Assembly: GCA_045430285.1 (NCBI GenBank) | Contig: JAILXV010000005.1 | Location: forward strand, 124,001-188,000 | Direction: 5' to 3' | DNA length: 64,000 bases | From: Agarilytica sp045430285 | GTDB taxonomy: Bacteria > Pseudomonadota > Gammaproteobacteria > Pseudomonadales > Cellvibrionaceae | Program-made: the position numbers and the translations under genes | Notes under the pieces: model-generated | The model's database searches: none | What the model saw: only the letters and a program-made list of their open reading frames with translations | What the model was told of the DNA's origin: nothing | Shown: piece after piece, positions 9,275 through 19,133 of the stretch | How the letters are laid out: every line of letters starts with the position of its first letter | How positions within the stretch are numbered: position 1 is the stretch's first letter

Positions 9275-11233
9275 CTACTCGACCACAAAAATCGCACCAG
9301 CCCCACTAGCACCAAGTTCAAAAGTAGGGTTTACCCGAGTACCTTGACCATCTTCATCCGGTACACCAACAACCAATTTTGTTCCATCGAAAGAGATAAC
9401 TGAACCAAAATGGTCATTTTCGGCGGGAAGTTCCGAACCAACTAAAGTCTCCGCAGACCATTCGTTACCATCAAACTCAAAAACATAAACCAAGCCGGAA
9501 TCTTCCATGTTGTCGTTGCTATCGTCGCCATCTATATTGGCTGCATCGCTATCTTCGTTTGGCGCCCCAACCGCAACCATGTTTACAGACAGGCTAACGG
9601 CGGAACCAAATTGCGTATCACCTTGCTCAGGCGCTTTCAAAAACGCCTGTAACGTCCAGTCGTCATCAGCGCTTCCACGTTCGAAGATAAAGGCTGCGCC
9701 AGCATTTGTTTCTGTTGAAGTGCCATCACTCTCTTCATTAACTCCCGTTTGTGTGCTCGCATTCCCAGGAGCCCCCACAATAATACGGTCGAGCTCAAAA
9801 TCCATAGACTGTCCAAAACTATCTTCATTTGCTGCATTGTCTCCAGCATCCAAAACAACTAACGCTGACGATTCTCCATCAGCATATTGGTACAAAGTCA
9901 CCGTGCCTTGACCTGTAAGCGCAGCTGGAGCACTCACAGCATATTCTGAGTTAGCAGTACCATTATTCAACTTTACGACCTCACCAAAGCGGCTATCTTC
10001 GTCCCCCCTTTCGTCATCAGTTTGCTCCCAATCATCCCCATTGGGTTCAAATATGTAGACAGCGTCCTCACCTGGGGCACCAACAACTATCAAGTCACCA
10101 GAAATACTGACGGATGCGCCAAATTCACTGCCTATTACTGCGGTCTCTGCTGTGATACGTTCATCAAATACCCAATCTGTGCCTGAGCGGAAAAAGATAT
10201 ATGCAGCGCCAGCGCTGGAGTTCGTACCAGGGGCTCCAACAACAATCCTGTCACCACTTATTGCAACGCTACTTCCAAACACATCACTAGCTGTTGGTGT
10301 TGGATTTGCCTTTAAATAAGCATCATGGGCCCATACCCCCCCGCTATTTAACAAAACAAAAACGGCACCAGCCTCAACCCGACCGGTAGCTTCACCATCT
10401 GTTAATGAGGGACTATCCTCATTCGGCGCACCAACAACCAGATAATTGCCATCAGATGCTAAGGATGTACCAAACGCGTCCCCAGCTTCGGTGTTAGTCG
10501 CCTTAATGTATTCATGCGCTAACGCCGATTTTGCAGCACGAGTAAGTGCCATAGTATAAGTCTGCACGGTAGTCTCGTCGCCAGCCGTAACCTGAACAGA
10601 GAGGTTATTAATACCCTCAACGAGAGCCGTTAACTCACTCGCTACACCATCGTTTAGATTAGCACCGTCTTCCGAATTCCACAGAACGGTAGATTGATCG
10701 TTAGCACGAAACATAATGCCGTATGTAGCGTTCACCCAATAATTCACATCGCTGCTATACGACGGATCACCACTTGAGAAGTCGCTTTCAATCGATGTAT
10801 ACGCAACATCTAACGTTTGTAAGAAAGCGTTATTACTGGACTCGTTTTCACGCGTAACGACCACTTCATAGGTTTTAGTATTTTCATTTTCCGCAGTCAC
10901 TTCAATATCGAAGGTGTTCGGTCCTTCAATGAGCGCAACAACGAAATCTGCGTCATTTAGAAGCCTGCTTCCGTTCAACGTCATGGTCGCCTTATCGCTG
11001 TCAGAGGTGACATTAAAGGTAACTGTCGAAGTAACCTGCGCGACACGCAGCGTATACTCTGTTTCATCAGCTCTAAAGGTGGGACTCAGGGATAATGTTG
11101 AACCGTCCCGCTCTACCACCAAGCGAGACAAATCCGTATTCCCAGAACGCCCAAAACCAGTGTTACAAGCCGCCAATACGCATCCTGCAATCATCACTAC
11201 CCCTACCCGTAACCAACGAAGCCCTTTACGCAT
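9275..11233 (-). CDS. Lipoprotein with cadherin-like domains and a seven-repeat FG-GAP propeller
   Basis: A 652-residue putative lipoprotein with lipobox LAAC (Cys 23) after a basic, hydrophobic signal. Residues about 33-128 and 135-235 are two domains ending in YEVVVTRE and YTMALTR, which resemble the cadherin-like beta-sandwich repeat of bacterial surface proteins. From about 240 onward I count seven FG-GAP-type repeats, each with an FG(x)S-V-S-(D/G) start and a VVGAPxED end. That number would close a single seven-bladed beta propeller as in integrin alpha chains. The DxNxD-like loops suggest calcium binding. No enzyme motif is present. A role in adhesion or in holding other surface proteins is inference. 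It is divergent from the GlpD-like gene. Confidence 0.85.
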   Translation of the reverse strand: MRKGLRWLRVGVVMIAGCVLAACNTGFGRSGNTDLSRLVVERDGSTLSLSPTFRADETEYTLRVAQVTSTVTFNVTSDSDKATMTLNGSRLLNDADFVVALIEGPNTFDIEVTAENENTKTYEVVVTRENESSNNAFLQTLDVAYTSIESDFSSGDPSYSSDVNYWVNATYGIMFRANDQSTVLWNSEDGANLNDGVASELTALVEGINNLSVQVTAGDETTVQTYTMALTRAAKSALAHEYIKATNTEAGDAFGTSLASDGNYLVVGAPNEDSPSLTDGEATGRVEAGAVFVLLNSGGVWAHDAYLKANPTPTASDVFGSSVAISGDRIVVGAPGTNSSAGAAYIFFRSGTDWVFDERITAETAVIGSEFGASVSISGDLIVVGAPGEDAVYIFEPNGDDWEQTDDERGDEDSRFGEVVKLNNGTANSEYAVSAPAALTGQGTVTLYQYADGESSALVVLDAGDNAANEDSFGQSMDFELDRIIVGAPGNASTQTGVNEESDGTSTETNAGAAFIFERGSADDDWTLQAFLKAPEQGDTQFGSAVSLSVNMVAVGAPNEDSDAANIDGDDSNDNMEDSGLVYVFEFDGNEWSAETLVGSELPAENDHFGSVISFDGTKLVVGVPDEDGQGTRVNPTFELGASGAGAIFVVE

Positions 11234-11455
11234 AATCTAATCATCCAAAATCTAAGATTGTCATTCATCCGCCAGCATACCTGAAAATATGCAAAAAAAT
11301 GAGAACGAACCGTGGAAACGTGTGGTTAGGGAGACAGAGCGAGGCATTACAACTCAAAGTATACTGCTGGCATTTGCCCTTAGAGCCAAACAGTCATACC
11401 GAACGTTAGAAGTCACCGCTATAGCACGCTATGATATGGTTATAAGGTAATAATT

Positions 11456-13018
11456 TTGCATGCACTAAACGGCGAAAACCCCATGCTAGAAGTAGACCAC
11501 GATACGGATAACCAAGACACCACGCCTGTATACGACGTACTGGTGATAGGCGGCGGTATCCACGGTGCGAGCATGGCATGTGAGGCCGCTAGCCGTGGGC
11601 TAAATACAGTATTGGTGCACAACGGCAATATTGCTGGCAGTTCTTCGTGCACGCCAATGGATGTCGTGGGAGCCGGATTAAACCTGCTAGAAAACCTGCA
11701 GCTTCCCAATGTGATCAGCAATCACGACGAACTTTGCCGACTCAGCAAAAACCTTCCTCACCTCGTGACGCCCCAGGATGCTTATATCGTCCAAGCACCT
11801 GAAATCCGATCACCCCGAAAACTAAAGTTTGGGCTCACTATTTATAACCGCGTACAAGGAGTAAAGCCGGAAGCCAGCGGTAACGAAAGTTTTTGCCAGA
11901 GCTTTAACCAGGAAACTTTGGCCGATAGAACCATCCGTGAATACTCCCTGAACTACCTTCGGGTAATGATCGCCCTGCTTCAACAGCTCGATAAGTACGA
12001 GGCATGCAAATTATTTAAGCACCAACTGGTAAGCGCCGACCGAGAAGAGAATGGTTGGTCTGTAGCGCTCTCACCCCAGTCAGACGGTGAGCTCTCGTCG
12101 CCAAAAATACAAATGACGCGATGCCGAGCGAAAGTCATCATCAATTGTACTGGCTGCAAAACGAATGAAGTGCAAAAAGAAGCCTTGGGTATCACATCCC
12201 GAAGCTCTGCCAGCCGCTTGGATTCAGGACATATTTACATAGATCTCGCCCAAAAATGGAATGCTAGCGCTGTTTTCCAACGGGAAAACAAATCTTTAGT
12301 TTACGCGCACAACATCGATAATCACCATATTTGCATCGGCCCAATTCTCGCGGACGATTCCAGCGACGGCGCAAAAAACAGAGCCATAGACGAAACGATT
12401 TCTCTGTGGAACAGAAACACGCAACTGCCGATCACACGCAGTAACATTGTGCATAGCCGATGGACATCACACCCGCTCGTGGATGACCCAAGCAAGCACA
12501 AATTAGCTTCGACCGACGCGACGTTCTTAGATCTAAATAACCCAGGAAAAGCGGCACCTTTACTGACTCTTTTCGGAAATAACCTGGTGCAGTTTAGAAA
12601 AGTGGCTGAACAAGGCTTAGATATTCTTGAGCCATTTACGAAGGCAAAACGCTCGCCTAACTTCGCAAACGAAGCATTACCAGGCGGCGATTTTGAAGGT
12701 AAAGCGTTATCGGAAGTACAACGGCAACTTTGTGAACATTATGACTTCTTGCCAAGTGAAGTGATCACACGCTTGCTATTCACATACGGGACTAACTCAC
12801 TCGAAATTTTAGACAGTTGTAAATCAGAAAACGCCTTAGGTCAACACTTTGGTCACGGACTATATGCGCGTGAAGTGGACTACCTTAAAACCAACGAATG
12901 GGCTGATTCTGCGGAAGATATCCTGTGGAGAAGAACCTATTTAGGGCTTCAATTTACAGCAACAGAAGTCGCTACGTTAAGGGAATATTTGAGTCAAACG
13001 GCGGCCAACAAAAAGTAA
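11456..13018 (+). CDS. Divergent GlpD-like FAD-dependent oxidoreductase
   Basis: A 520-residue flavoprotein clearly related to aerobic glycerol-3-phosphate dehydrogenase. It has an N-terminal FAD-binding fold (VLVIGGGIHGASMACEAASRGL), a GlpD-like segment PGKAAPLLTLFGNNLVQFRKVAEQ, an ALPGGDFEG segment, and a C-terminal EWADSAEDILWRRTYLG segment. Motifs strongly conserved in GlpD are altered: SSASSKLIHGGLRYLE is here SSSCTPMDVVGAGLNLLE, NATGPWV is NCTGCKTN, and the IGTTD region is IGPILADD. It may therefore use another substrate or have lost activity. The start used is a TTG with AAGG 8 nt upstream; ATG 11483 is the alternative but lacks an obvious ribosome site. Confidence 0.8.
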   Translation: MHALNGENPMLEVDHDTDNQDTTPVYDVLVIGGGIHGASMACEAASRGLNTVLVHNGNIAGSSSCTPMDVVGAGLNLLENLQLPNVISNHDELCRLSKNLPHLVTPQDAYIVQAPEIRSPRKLKFGLTIYNRVQGVKPEASGNESFCQSFNQETLADRTIREYSLNYLRVMIALLQQLDKYEACKLFKHQLVSADREENGWSVALSPQSDGELSSPKIQMTRCRAKVIINCTGCKTNEVQKEALGITSRSSASRLDSGHIYIDLAQKWNASAVFQRENKSLVYAHNIDNHHICIGPILADDSSDGAKNRAIDETISLWNRNTQLPITRSNIVHSRWTSHPLVDDPSKHKLASTDATFLDLNNPGKAAPLLTLFGNNLVQFRKVAEQGLDILEPFTKAKRSPNFANEALPGGDFEGKALSEVQRQLCEHYDFLPSEVITRLLFTYGTNSLEILDSCKSENALGQHFGHGLYAREVDYLKTNEWADSAEDILWRRTYLGLQFTATEVATLREYLSQTAANKK

Positions 13019-13384
13019 ATGGCGTAACGGTTAAGATCAAACCTCTAAACCATATAACACACCTATAAACCAACCTCTAAAATTTTAGCCCTCACAAAGA
13101 AAACCTCACGTTATTATTTTACATCTTCGTATCATCACCTCGGCTAATCAATAGACACTTCACCCGAGTTATAAAAAATACCCTGTCAGTATGAATCTTG
13201 ACTAAGGTGCTATCGAAATTGGGGATAGATCAAATTTTATATAAATACTCACAATAATCCCGATAAATTGCGACATCTGCCCCTCTACTTCATCCGCTAT
13301 TTGCCACACTTCTCTCACATGAAATCTCTTTTTAAACGCATTTATCACCAATGGAAACCTATGTACCGCCAAGAGGGTTTGAGC
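13019..13384. other. AT-rich intergenic gap
   Basis: About 365 bp, AT-rich, between the GlpD-like gene and the RTX lipoprotein gene. It should contain the promoter of the latter. I see no strong hairpin, repeat or convincing promoter match. Confidence 0.4.
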
Positions 13385-15793
13385 GTGAACCACCACATAT
13401 TGAAACTCCTTACCTACGTTAGCCTATGCACTCTCATAGGTTGCGGAGGCAGTGAAAGTGGAAGTGAAGATTCAACATTACTCTCACCCACGGCGGAAGC
13501 GTTAACAACAGAAGAAGTGCTTCCCGAAACAACGAACAATGAAGACTCTCAAATAGAAGAATCCACATCAGACATACCGGATGTACAAGCACCAGAGACA
13601 CAATCCCCTAGCGAACTACCATTGGAAGAATCCGGTTTTGCAACGGGACTCACCAATCCAAAAATGGGTATGGGGCTCAACGGTATATCATACTGGGGCA
13701 GCAACTTCCCATTTATAGATTTAATGAAACAGGCTACAGCAGGTGAAATGCGTGCGAACAATACCGCCCCCAACAATCTCGAACCGATAACATTCGATGA
13801 GATGAGCACTCAGTCATTACTCGACGAAAACGGATGGCCGACCACAATTCCCGAGAACTACTATTGGTATGCTATCGTCAGTGCAGATGCTGGTAATGTG
13901 CCCAGCCAACAAGGACGGTATGTACTGACATACAAAGGAGACGGACAAGTAAATATTGTCACCGACGGCACAATCGTATCAACAGAAGCCGGAAAAATTA
14001 TCTTTGATATTGCGGCAGATACACTATTTATTCAGGTCTCAGTCGAAAATAGTGATCCAAATAACATCGACAACTATGTAAGAGATATCGTACTAACAAA
14101 ACAAGAGCACCGAGAATTATATGAAGCCGGACTGCTTTTTAACCCACAATGGCTTGACCTAATCAAAGACCTACGCGTATTGCGTTTTATGGATTGGCAA
14201 TTCACCAACGGATCAAAAGAAACCCTCTGGTCAGAACGCACAAAGCTGGCAACCCATTCATGGGGGGTTACAACAGGACGTGAAGCACATAAAGGTGTTC
14301 CCCTAGAAGCAATGGTTGCTCTTGCCAACCAAACAGGAACAGATCCCTGGTTTAATATTCCTGCGAACGCGAACGACGATTACATTCGTAATTTCTCTGC
14401 TTACGTTGCAGAACATCTCGACCCAGAACTTATTGCATACTTTGAATATTCAAATGAAATTTGGAATTGGATATTTGAACAAACCTATACAGCACAAGAA
14501 GAAGGCTTAGCGCTTTTCGGAGACCAATATGGTACGAATCCACTGCGAGAATATTACGGTTATCGCAGCGCAGCTATCAGCGACATCGTACATCAAACCT
14601 TTGGCGAGCAAGCCACAAACCGTATCCATTTTACGCTGGCAACACAAACGGATGACACCGCTTACCAACTTGAAACAGCCATTGTTGGTGCAGAGCGTTA
14701 TGCCCAAGAAAACAACACCACACTGGCGCAGCTATTTAAATCCGTCGCCGTTACCTGGTATTTTAATATCCCCGCAGACTTAGATTCACAAATCGCACAA
14801 TGGATAGAAAGCGTTGGCGAAACTATGGCGGCCACAATGCTATTTGAACAGCTCAGTAGCCAAGAACAACATTTTGTAGGTATCGATGACGCAGAACAAC
14901 CGAGCATTCAACGCACACTTAACCACATTCAAGCGCAAGCTACACTCGCCAGCGAATATCAACTCGATGTTATCAGTTACGAAGGCGGAACCCACCTACT
15001 TGGCTATGAACAATATAACGAAAGCCTGTCCGACTTTTTTATAAACATAAATAATGATGATCGAATGGGAGATCTATACACAGAGATTTACACTGGCTGG
15101 CAGGAAATTGATGAGGCTACCCTCCTTACTCACTTTGTAGATGTTGCCAAACATACCCGTTGGGGTTCGTGGGGCGCGTTACGCCATCTGGAAGACAGCT
15201 CAGCCCGCTGGGATTTTATTGTCGACGCAAATGAAACACTCAATGCATGGGAAACCAGATCCGAATTTGCGTTTGATCAAGGCACAATTTCTTTTGGCGG
15301 TGACGAGCAAAATGAGTTGCAAGGAACAACAGAAGAAGATTTTCTTATAGGGATGGGTGGCAGTGATACGCTGATCGGAGGAGATAAAAATGATGGCCTG
15401 CACGGGGGCGAAGGAGACGATAGTTTGTTCGGTAACGCTGGAAATGATGTCCTTGTAGGTGGTGAAGGATCAGACCAAATGACGGGCGGTGAAGGGCAAG
15501 ACGTATTCGTTTTTACATCAATCTCGGAAAGTGAAGTCGATACTATTACTGACTTTAATACTACGATGGACCAACTCGACTTCAGCGCACTGATTATTGG
15601 GAGCAATATAAGTAATGTTGTCAACTACATTTCCGTATCTCAAGATGGTAACAACACCATACTATCCCTAAATCAAGACGGTACAACCTCGCTCTCCTCT
15701 CCCATTCCAGTTGTGTCACTCACGGATACGCCACTAGCGGCAATCGAAGGGATCATCGATTCAGATCGTATATTGCTATCAAAGCCCCACTAA
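13385..15793 (+). CDS. Lipoprotein with clan-A glycosidase-like domain and RTX C-terminus
   Basis: An 802-residue putative surface protein. The GTG at 13385 is preferred because AAGAGGG lies 7 nt upstream and it gives a compact lipoprotein signal (lipobox LIGC); an ATG at 13268 would add 39 residues. After an acidic linker (about 25-85) comes a large domain whose two Glu motifs fit a clan-A (beta/alpha)8 glycosidase: YFEYSNEIWN with E358 as candidate acid/base and ISYEGG with E533 as candidate nucleophile. Residues about 637-710 carry RTX calcium-binding nonapeptides (GGxGxDxLxGG pattern), followed by a serralysin-like C-terminal segment (DVFVF...ITDFNTTMDQLDFSAL) typical of type I secretion. 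A lipobox together with RTX signals is unusual. The substrate is unknown, perhaps a polysaccharide. Confidence 0.75.
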   Translation: MNHHILKLLTYVSLCTLIGCGGSESGSEDSTLLSPTAEALTTEEVLPETTNNEDSQIEESTSDIPDVQAPETQSPSELPLEESGFATGLTNPKMGMGLNGISYWGSNFPFIDLMKQATAGEMRANNTAPNNLEPITFDEMSTQSLLDENGWPTTIPENYYWYAIVSADAGNVPSQQGRYVLTYKGDGQVNIVTDGTIVSTEAGKIIFDIAADTLFIQVSVENSDPNNIDNYVRDIVLTKQEHRELYEAGLLFNPQWLDLIKDLRVLRFMDWQFTNGSKETLWSERTKLATHSWGVTTGREAHKGVPLEAMVALANQTGTDPWFNIPANANDDYIRNFSAYVAEHLDPELIAYFEYSNEIWNWIFEQTYTAQEEGLALFGDQYGTNPLREYYGYRSAAISDIVHQTFGEQATNRIHFTLATQTDDTAYQLETAIVGAERYAQENNTTLAQLFKSVAVTWYFNIPADLDSQIAQWIESVGETMAATMLFEQLSSQEQHFVGIDDAEQPSIQRTLNHIQAQATLASEYQLDVISYEGGTHLLGYEQYNESLSDFFININNDDRMGDLYTEIYTGWQEIDEATLLTHFVDVAKHTRWGSWGALRHLEDSSARWDFIVDANETLNAWETRSEFAFDQGTISFGGDEQNELQGTTEEDFLIGMGGSDTLIGGDKNDGLHGGEGDDSLFGNAGNDVLVGGEGSDQMTGGEGQDVFVFTSISESEVDTITDFNTTMDQLDFSALIIGSNISNVVNYISVSQDGNNTILSLNQDGTTSLSSPIPVVSLTDTPLAAIEGIIDSDRILLSKPH

Positions 15794-15968
15794 GTCGATA
15801 CGTCGTTTTGCTGACCTACGCCCCAACAGGCCTATTCCCGATAAAACAACAGTATTGAAGTTTAAGCGCTGATTAGAAACCCACACACTGGGTTGATGCG
15901 ACTATTATTAGCGCCCCAACTTCAACAAAAATACGTTTAGGAAGTGCGGCTCTGAAATGAATCAAACC

Positions 15969-15994
15969 CCAAAAGGCAATGATAGACCTTTTGG
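15969..15994. terminator. Possible bidirectional terminator hairpin
   Basis: Perfect 8-bp inverted repeat CCAAAAGG / CCTTTTGG with a 10-nt loop. It lies between the convergent RTX lipoprotein and VWA genes. The T-runs lie within the stem rather than after it, so termination strength is uncertain. Confidence 0.4.
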
Positions 15995-16039
15995 AATAAA
16001 GATGCCTAAGCGTGCTTTTCTTCTTTAATTTTATTTGAT

Positions 16040-18418
16040 TTACTCTTGGGGCAAGTCGTCATCCATGCCGTCGAAACTGTCATCATTTTCTAACTCATCG
16101 ATGAGTGATGAAATTGCATCATCTAATTCATCTTCAGCAAGATCAAGACCTTGAGCCTTAAGCATTGCCGTCACCATATCTTCTTCCTCTTCCTCATCTT
16201 CAGCAACTTCACCTTCAGGCGCTTCAGGAATCTCTTCGGCTTCCACGGCCATCTGATCCAAATCATCTAGTGCATCCATTGGATCGTCATCATCGAGACC
16301 TGCATCGTCCACCGGCATTTCCATTTCCGGTTCTGGCTCCGGTTCTGGCTCATCTTCGACGAGGTCATCATCCATAGGCATTTCCATTGCGCCAGCAGGA
16401 TCAAGATCCTCATCATCTGGCTCTTCAAATGTCTCGGTGACTTCGGGCTCGGGGTCAATATCTTCTGTGGGGTCTAGGTCTTCCATCGGAGGCTCTTCTT
16501 CAAAATCCTCCTCTTCAACTTTTTCCTCAACGGCCTCTAGTTCTTTCTCTACCGTTTCTTCAGAAAACTGATCTAGAATCTCGTCATTTTTGCTGCCACC
16601 TAAAATTTTCTTCACTAAGAAAAAGCCAAGGCCGAATACAACAATGTTCGCGAGGCCAAGCGCGGCATACAGTAGCCACGGTGGCATACCCGCATCAGGA
16701 TCAATGACAACCGCTTCTGCTTGCGGCTCAGGCTCAGGTTCTTGCTCGGGCTCAGCCGTCGGCGCCGGTTCTTTGGTTGGCTCGGGAGTTGGCTCGGGAG
16801 TTGGCTCGGGAGTCTCTTCAAAAAACGGCTCCTCTTCCTCGACAAAGCCCTTGTCGATGGAGAAGTTAAAACGAATCGCTGGAATATTTTGCTCAAACGA
16901 ACCGCCATCTTGGTTCACACCTCGCACTTTAATCTTGGCGATGTATTCGCCTTCTGTTTGCGGGCGAATAGTGGCTTGCCACGTATCTTGCCCCGAAGGT
17001 TTGAGTGGACGTAGTTTCTTTCTGCCATCCGGCGAAATAACGGTGGCAACAATCTTCGTGTCCGTCACGACCACATCGGTATCAAACGCTCGAGCCGTTA
17101 GAACGTACTCGGTTTTGCCCTCGTTAAAGACTTGTTTTATATCTGCACCAAAGGGCTGACGCGTGGTGAATTGATGATTAAACTCTCGTAAAAAACTTTT
17201 GCCATCCACCGTGACTGAAAGCTGATAAATGCCTTCTTTGTCGAATACCGGCAACGCAACGCTGAAGACACCATCGCTCGGAGGGTTTTTAGTTTCTAGC
17301 GGCTGATCCCATATTTCACGAAGATCAAACTCATCTTTACCCGCCGTTAAATTGGCTGAAATATCCATCAAGGACAAAAATTCCGGCCGCTGAATCGTTG
17401 CGCCATCTTCCTGCAAAACGAACCTGACAGTTTCTTGCTGCCCTTTCAGTATATTATTAGGTAAAGGCCGTACACGAAGATTAAGGTTACTGACAACGGT
17501 AATCCGGCTATCAGGGTCCATCTCCGTCAAGACTTGCCACTGCCCCTCTAAAGGCTGCTTAACCGTAATTAAGTCGTACTTGTCAGCTCGATACCAATTC
17601 ACATATTTTGAATTACTCGCAGAGGTCAGCACTTCTTGGTCTGGACCAACAACTTGAGTTGAGGCATTTTTATCTTTGCGAAAAATAAGCGCAGTAAATT
17701 CTTCTACACTGGAATCGATCACAAAACCTTCATCAGACAACGGCACCTGCTCCATAGGCGCGGCCGCTTCAAAGGCTTTTAGGAAGATTTTCATTAAGTC
17801 GTCAGCTGAGCTGGCAACAGATGCGACCCCGTCGGTCGTCAGAGAAAGCTTATTGAGTAAATCTGTATCGGCATTTTTTGATAAGGCAATGGTGTGCACC
17901 ACCACCCCCGCATCCACGAGCTTCGGCAACACTTCATCAACGATACGTCGCCATTCCCGACGGTTAACCGCAGGGTCTTTATCAATATCGACCATACCGT
18001 CTGTCAGTAAAATAATACTGCTTCGATAGGGGTTATTTTCGCGCTTAATATCGTAAGCTGCTTTTTCTAAAGCTTCACCAATATTGGTAAAAAGACCCAC
18101 GGAATTAATTTTATCTGACTTGGATTGGGCATCCTCACGCCAATCGAGATCGACTTTCTTGTGCTTCACCAACATATTGACCCAACGGCCAAAGGTCCAA
18201 ATCCCCGCTTTACTGTTGTCGGGCAGTAATTGAACGAGAAGATCTACAGCGGGCTGACGAAGATTTTGAGGATCGTTTTGTTTCATGCTGCCAGAAACAT
18301 CGATCACTAAACGTACATCGGGAGGCAGTACAGGCCCATCCGCCTGGCCAAAACTTACTGAAGGCAGGCAGAGAACTGCAAATATGACACTAAAAAAGAT
18401 CTGACGAGTGATCATCAT
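16040..18418 (-). CDS. Von Willebrand A membrane protein with acidic tail
   Basis: A 792-residue exported protein. The signal peptide ends near SFGQA (residue 26). A VWA domain follows with the MIDAS motif DVSGSM (D40, S42, S44) and a conserved TDGMVDI segment. A long beta-rich extracytoplasmic region continues to about residue 530. A Pro-Glu repeat linker leads to one transmembrane helix at about residues 580-605 (PWLLYAALGLANIVVFGLGFFL) and an extremely acidic C-terminal tail of about 170 residues, presumably cytoplasmic. The layout resembles an uncharacterised family of gammaproteobacterial VWA proteins that I recall as TIGR03503. Its role is unknown; metal-dependent protein binding at the envelope is inference. 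It is monocistronic. Confidence 0.8.
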   Translation of the reverse strand: MMITRQIFFSVIFAVLCLPSVSFGQADGPVLPPDVRLVIDVSGSMKQNDPQNLRQPAVDLLVQLLPDNSKAGIWTFGRWVNMLVKHKKVDLDWREDAQSKSDKINSVGLFTNIGEALEKAAYDIKRENNPYRSSIILLTDGMVDIDKDPAVNRREWRRIVDEVLPKLVDAGVVVHTIALSKNADTDLLNKLSLTTDGVASVASSADDLMKIFLKAFEAAAPMEQVPLSDEGFVIDSSVEEFTALIFRKDKNASTQVVGPDQEVLTSASNSKYVNWYRADKYDLITVKQPLEGQWQVLTEMDPDSRITVVSNLNLRVRPLPNNILKGQQETVRFVLQEDGATIQRPEFLSLMDISANLTAGKDEFDLREIWDQPLETKNPPSDGVFSVALPVFDKEGIYQLSVTVDGKSFLREFNHQFTTRQPFGADIKQVFNEGKTEYVLTARAFDTDVVVTDTKIVATVISPDGRKKLRPLKPSGQDTWQATIRPQTEGEYIAKIKVRGVNQDGGSFEQNIPAIRFNFSIDKGFVEEEEPFFEETPEPTPEPTPEPTKEPAPTAEPEQEPEPEPQAEAVVIDPDAGMPPWLLYAALGLANIVVFGLGFFLVKKILGGSKNDEILDQFSEETVEKELEAVEEKVEEEDFEEEPPMEDLDPTEDIDPEPEVTETFEEPDDEDLDPAGAMEMPMDDDLVEDEPEPEPEPEMEMPVDDAGLDDDDPMDALDDLDQMAVEAEEIPEAPEGEVAEDEEEEEDMVTAMLKAQGLDLAEDELDDAISSLIDELENDDSFDGMDDDLPQE
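16777..16812 (-). repeat. Three perfect 12-bp tandem repeats
   Basis: The unit ttggctcgggag (plus strand) is present three times head to tail inside the VWA gene. It encodes the PTPE units of the Pro-Glu linker. Being a multiple of three, copy changes would alter linker length without a frameshift. Confidence 0.9.
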
Positions 18419-18688
18419 CGAGCGTTACGCTTCAATTCCCCAGAATTTTTGAGAGCGGTTCATGTACTGGCTTACTTCTCAGTCATCATAAATACACACC
18501 GCTTAACCTTTCAGGCCTAACGTTCAGAACGCTAGACCCCAGGATAAGAGCGCAGCGAACAAACAAACGTGTTAATGATTTGGCGTCTCCAAACTTCAGA
18601 AGACCTTCAAACTGTAATAAAAGCCATTATTTATTAGATAGTTATAGCAGGTTTAGCCCTATTCTGCCGAAAATAGCGGCGTCATTTT

Positions 18689-19048
18689 CTACATAGAGGA
18701 GAGGTTTTCGGCCCGTCGATTACGGAACCAAAGAAAGAGATGGATAGCAGTAGAGGTCAGTAAAACGGCAACCAGCGCAATGATCAGCGGTGTGCCGGCT
18801 CGCCAAAACGCTTCTGGGCCGTCAAACAGCACCTCGAGTACACTTGCAATCCAGGCTGGGGCCAGATAACCGCCCGTTTCTTCGCTGTACCACGGCACAA
18901 GCATAAAAACGGCGGCGGTGATTCTCAAGCCATTCCGTAACTCACTCCAGGGGATTTTGCGAGTCATCACCCAGAAAACACCCAAGCAAATTGCTGTGCC
19001 CAATAGGTAGGAGCCCCAGGCCCACATGTATTCTTGCTGTGTAAACAT
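18689..19048 (-). CDS. Small inner-membrane protein, function unknown
   Basis: A 119-residue protein with an N-terminal membrane helix (SYLLGTAICLGVFWVM), a middle hydrophobic region around ITAAVFMLVPWYSEETGGYLAPAWI, and a third helix near residues 83-105 followed by basic residues. The WAWGSYLLGT opening and VPWYSEE(T)GGYLAPAWIV segment look like a conserved hypothetical family in Pseudomonas-related bacteria. It lies at the end of the minus-strand series running from dnaX. Nothing suggests an enzymatic function. Confidence 0.75.
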   Translation of the reverse strand: MFTQQEYMWAWGSYLLGTAICLGVFWVMTRKIPWSELRNGLRITAAVFMLVPWYSEETGGYLAPAWIASVLEVLFDGPEAFWRAGTPLIIALVAVLLTSTAIHLFLWFRNRRAENLSSM

Positions 19049-19133
19049 AGTATTTCAAAACCAATGATTTAAGCGGGTTATTCTAACGGGAAGTTTCCAG
19101 ATTCCAAGTAACTGGTTAGTGTTTGAGTAAATC

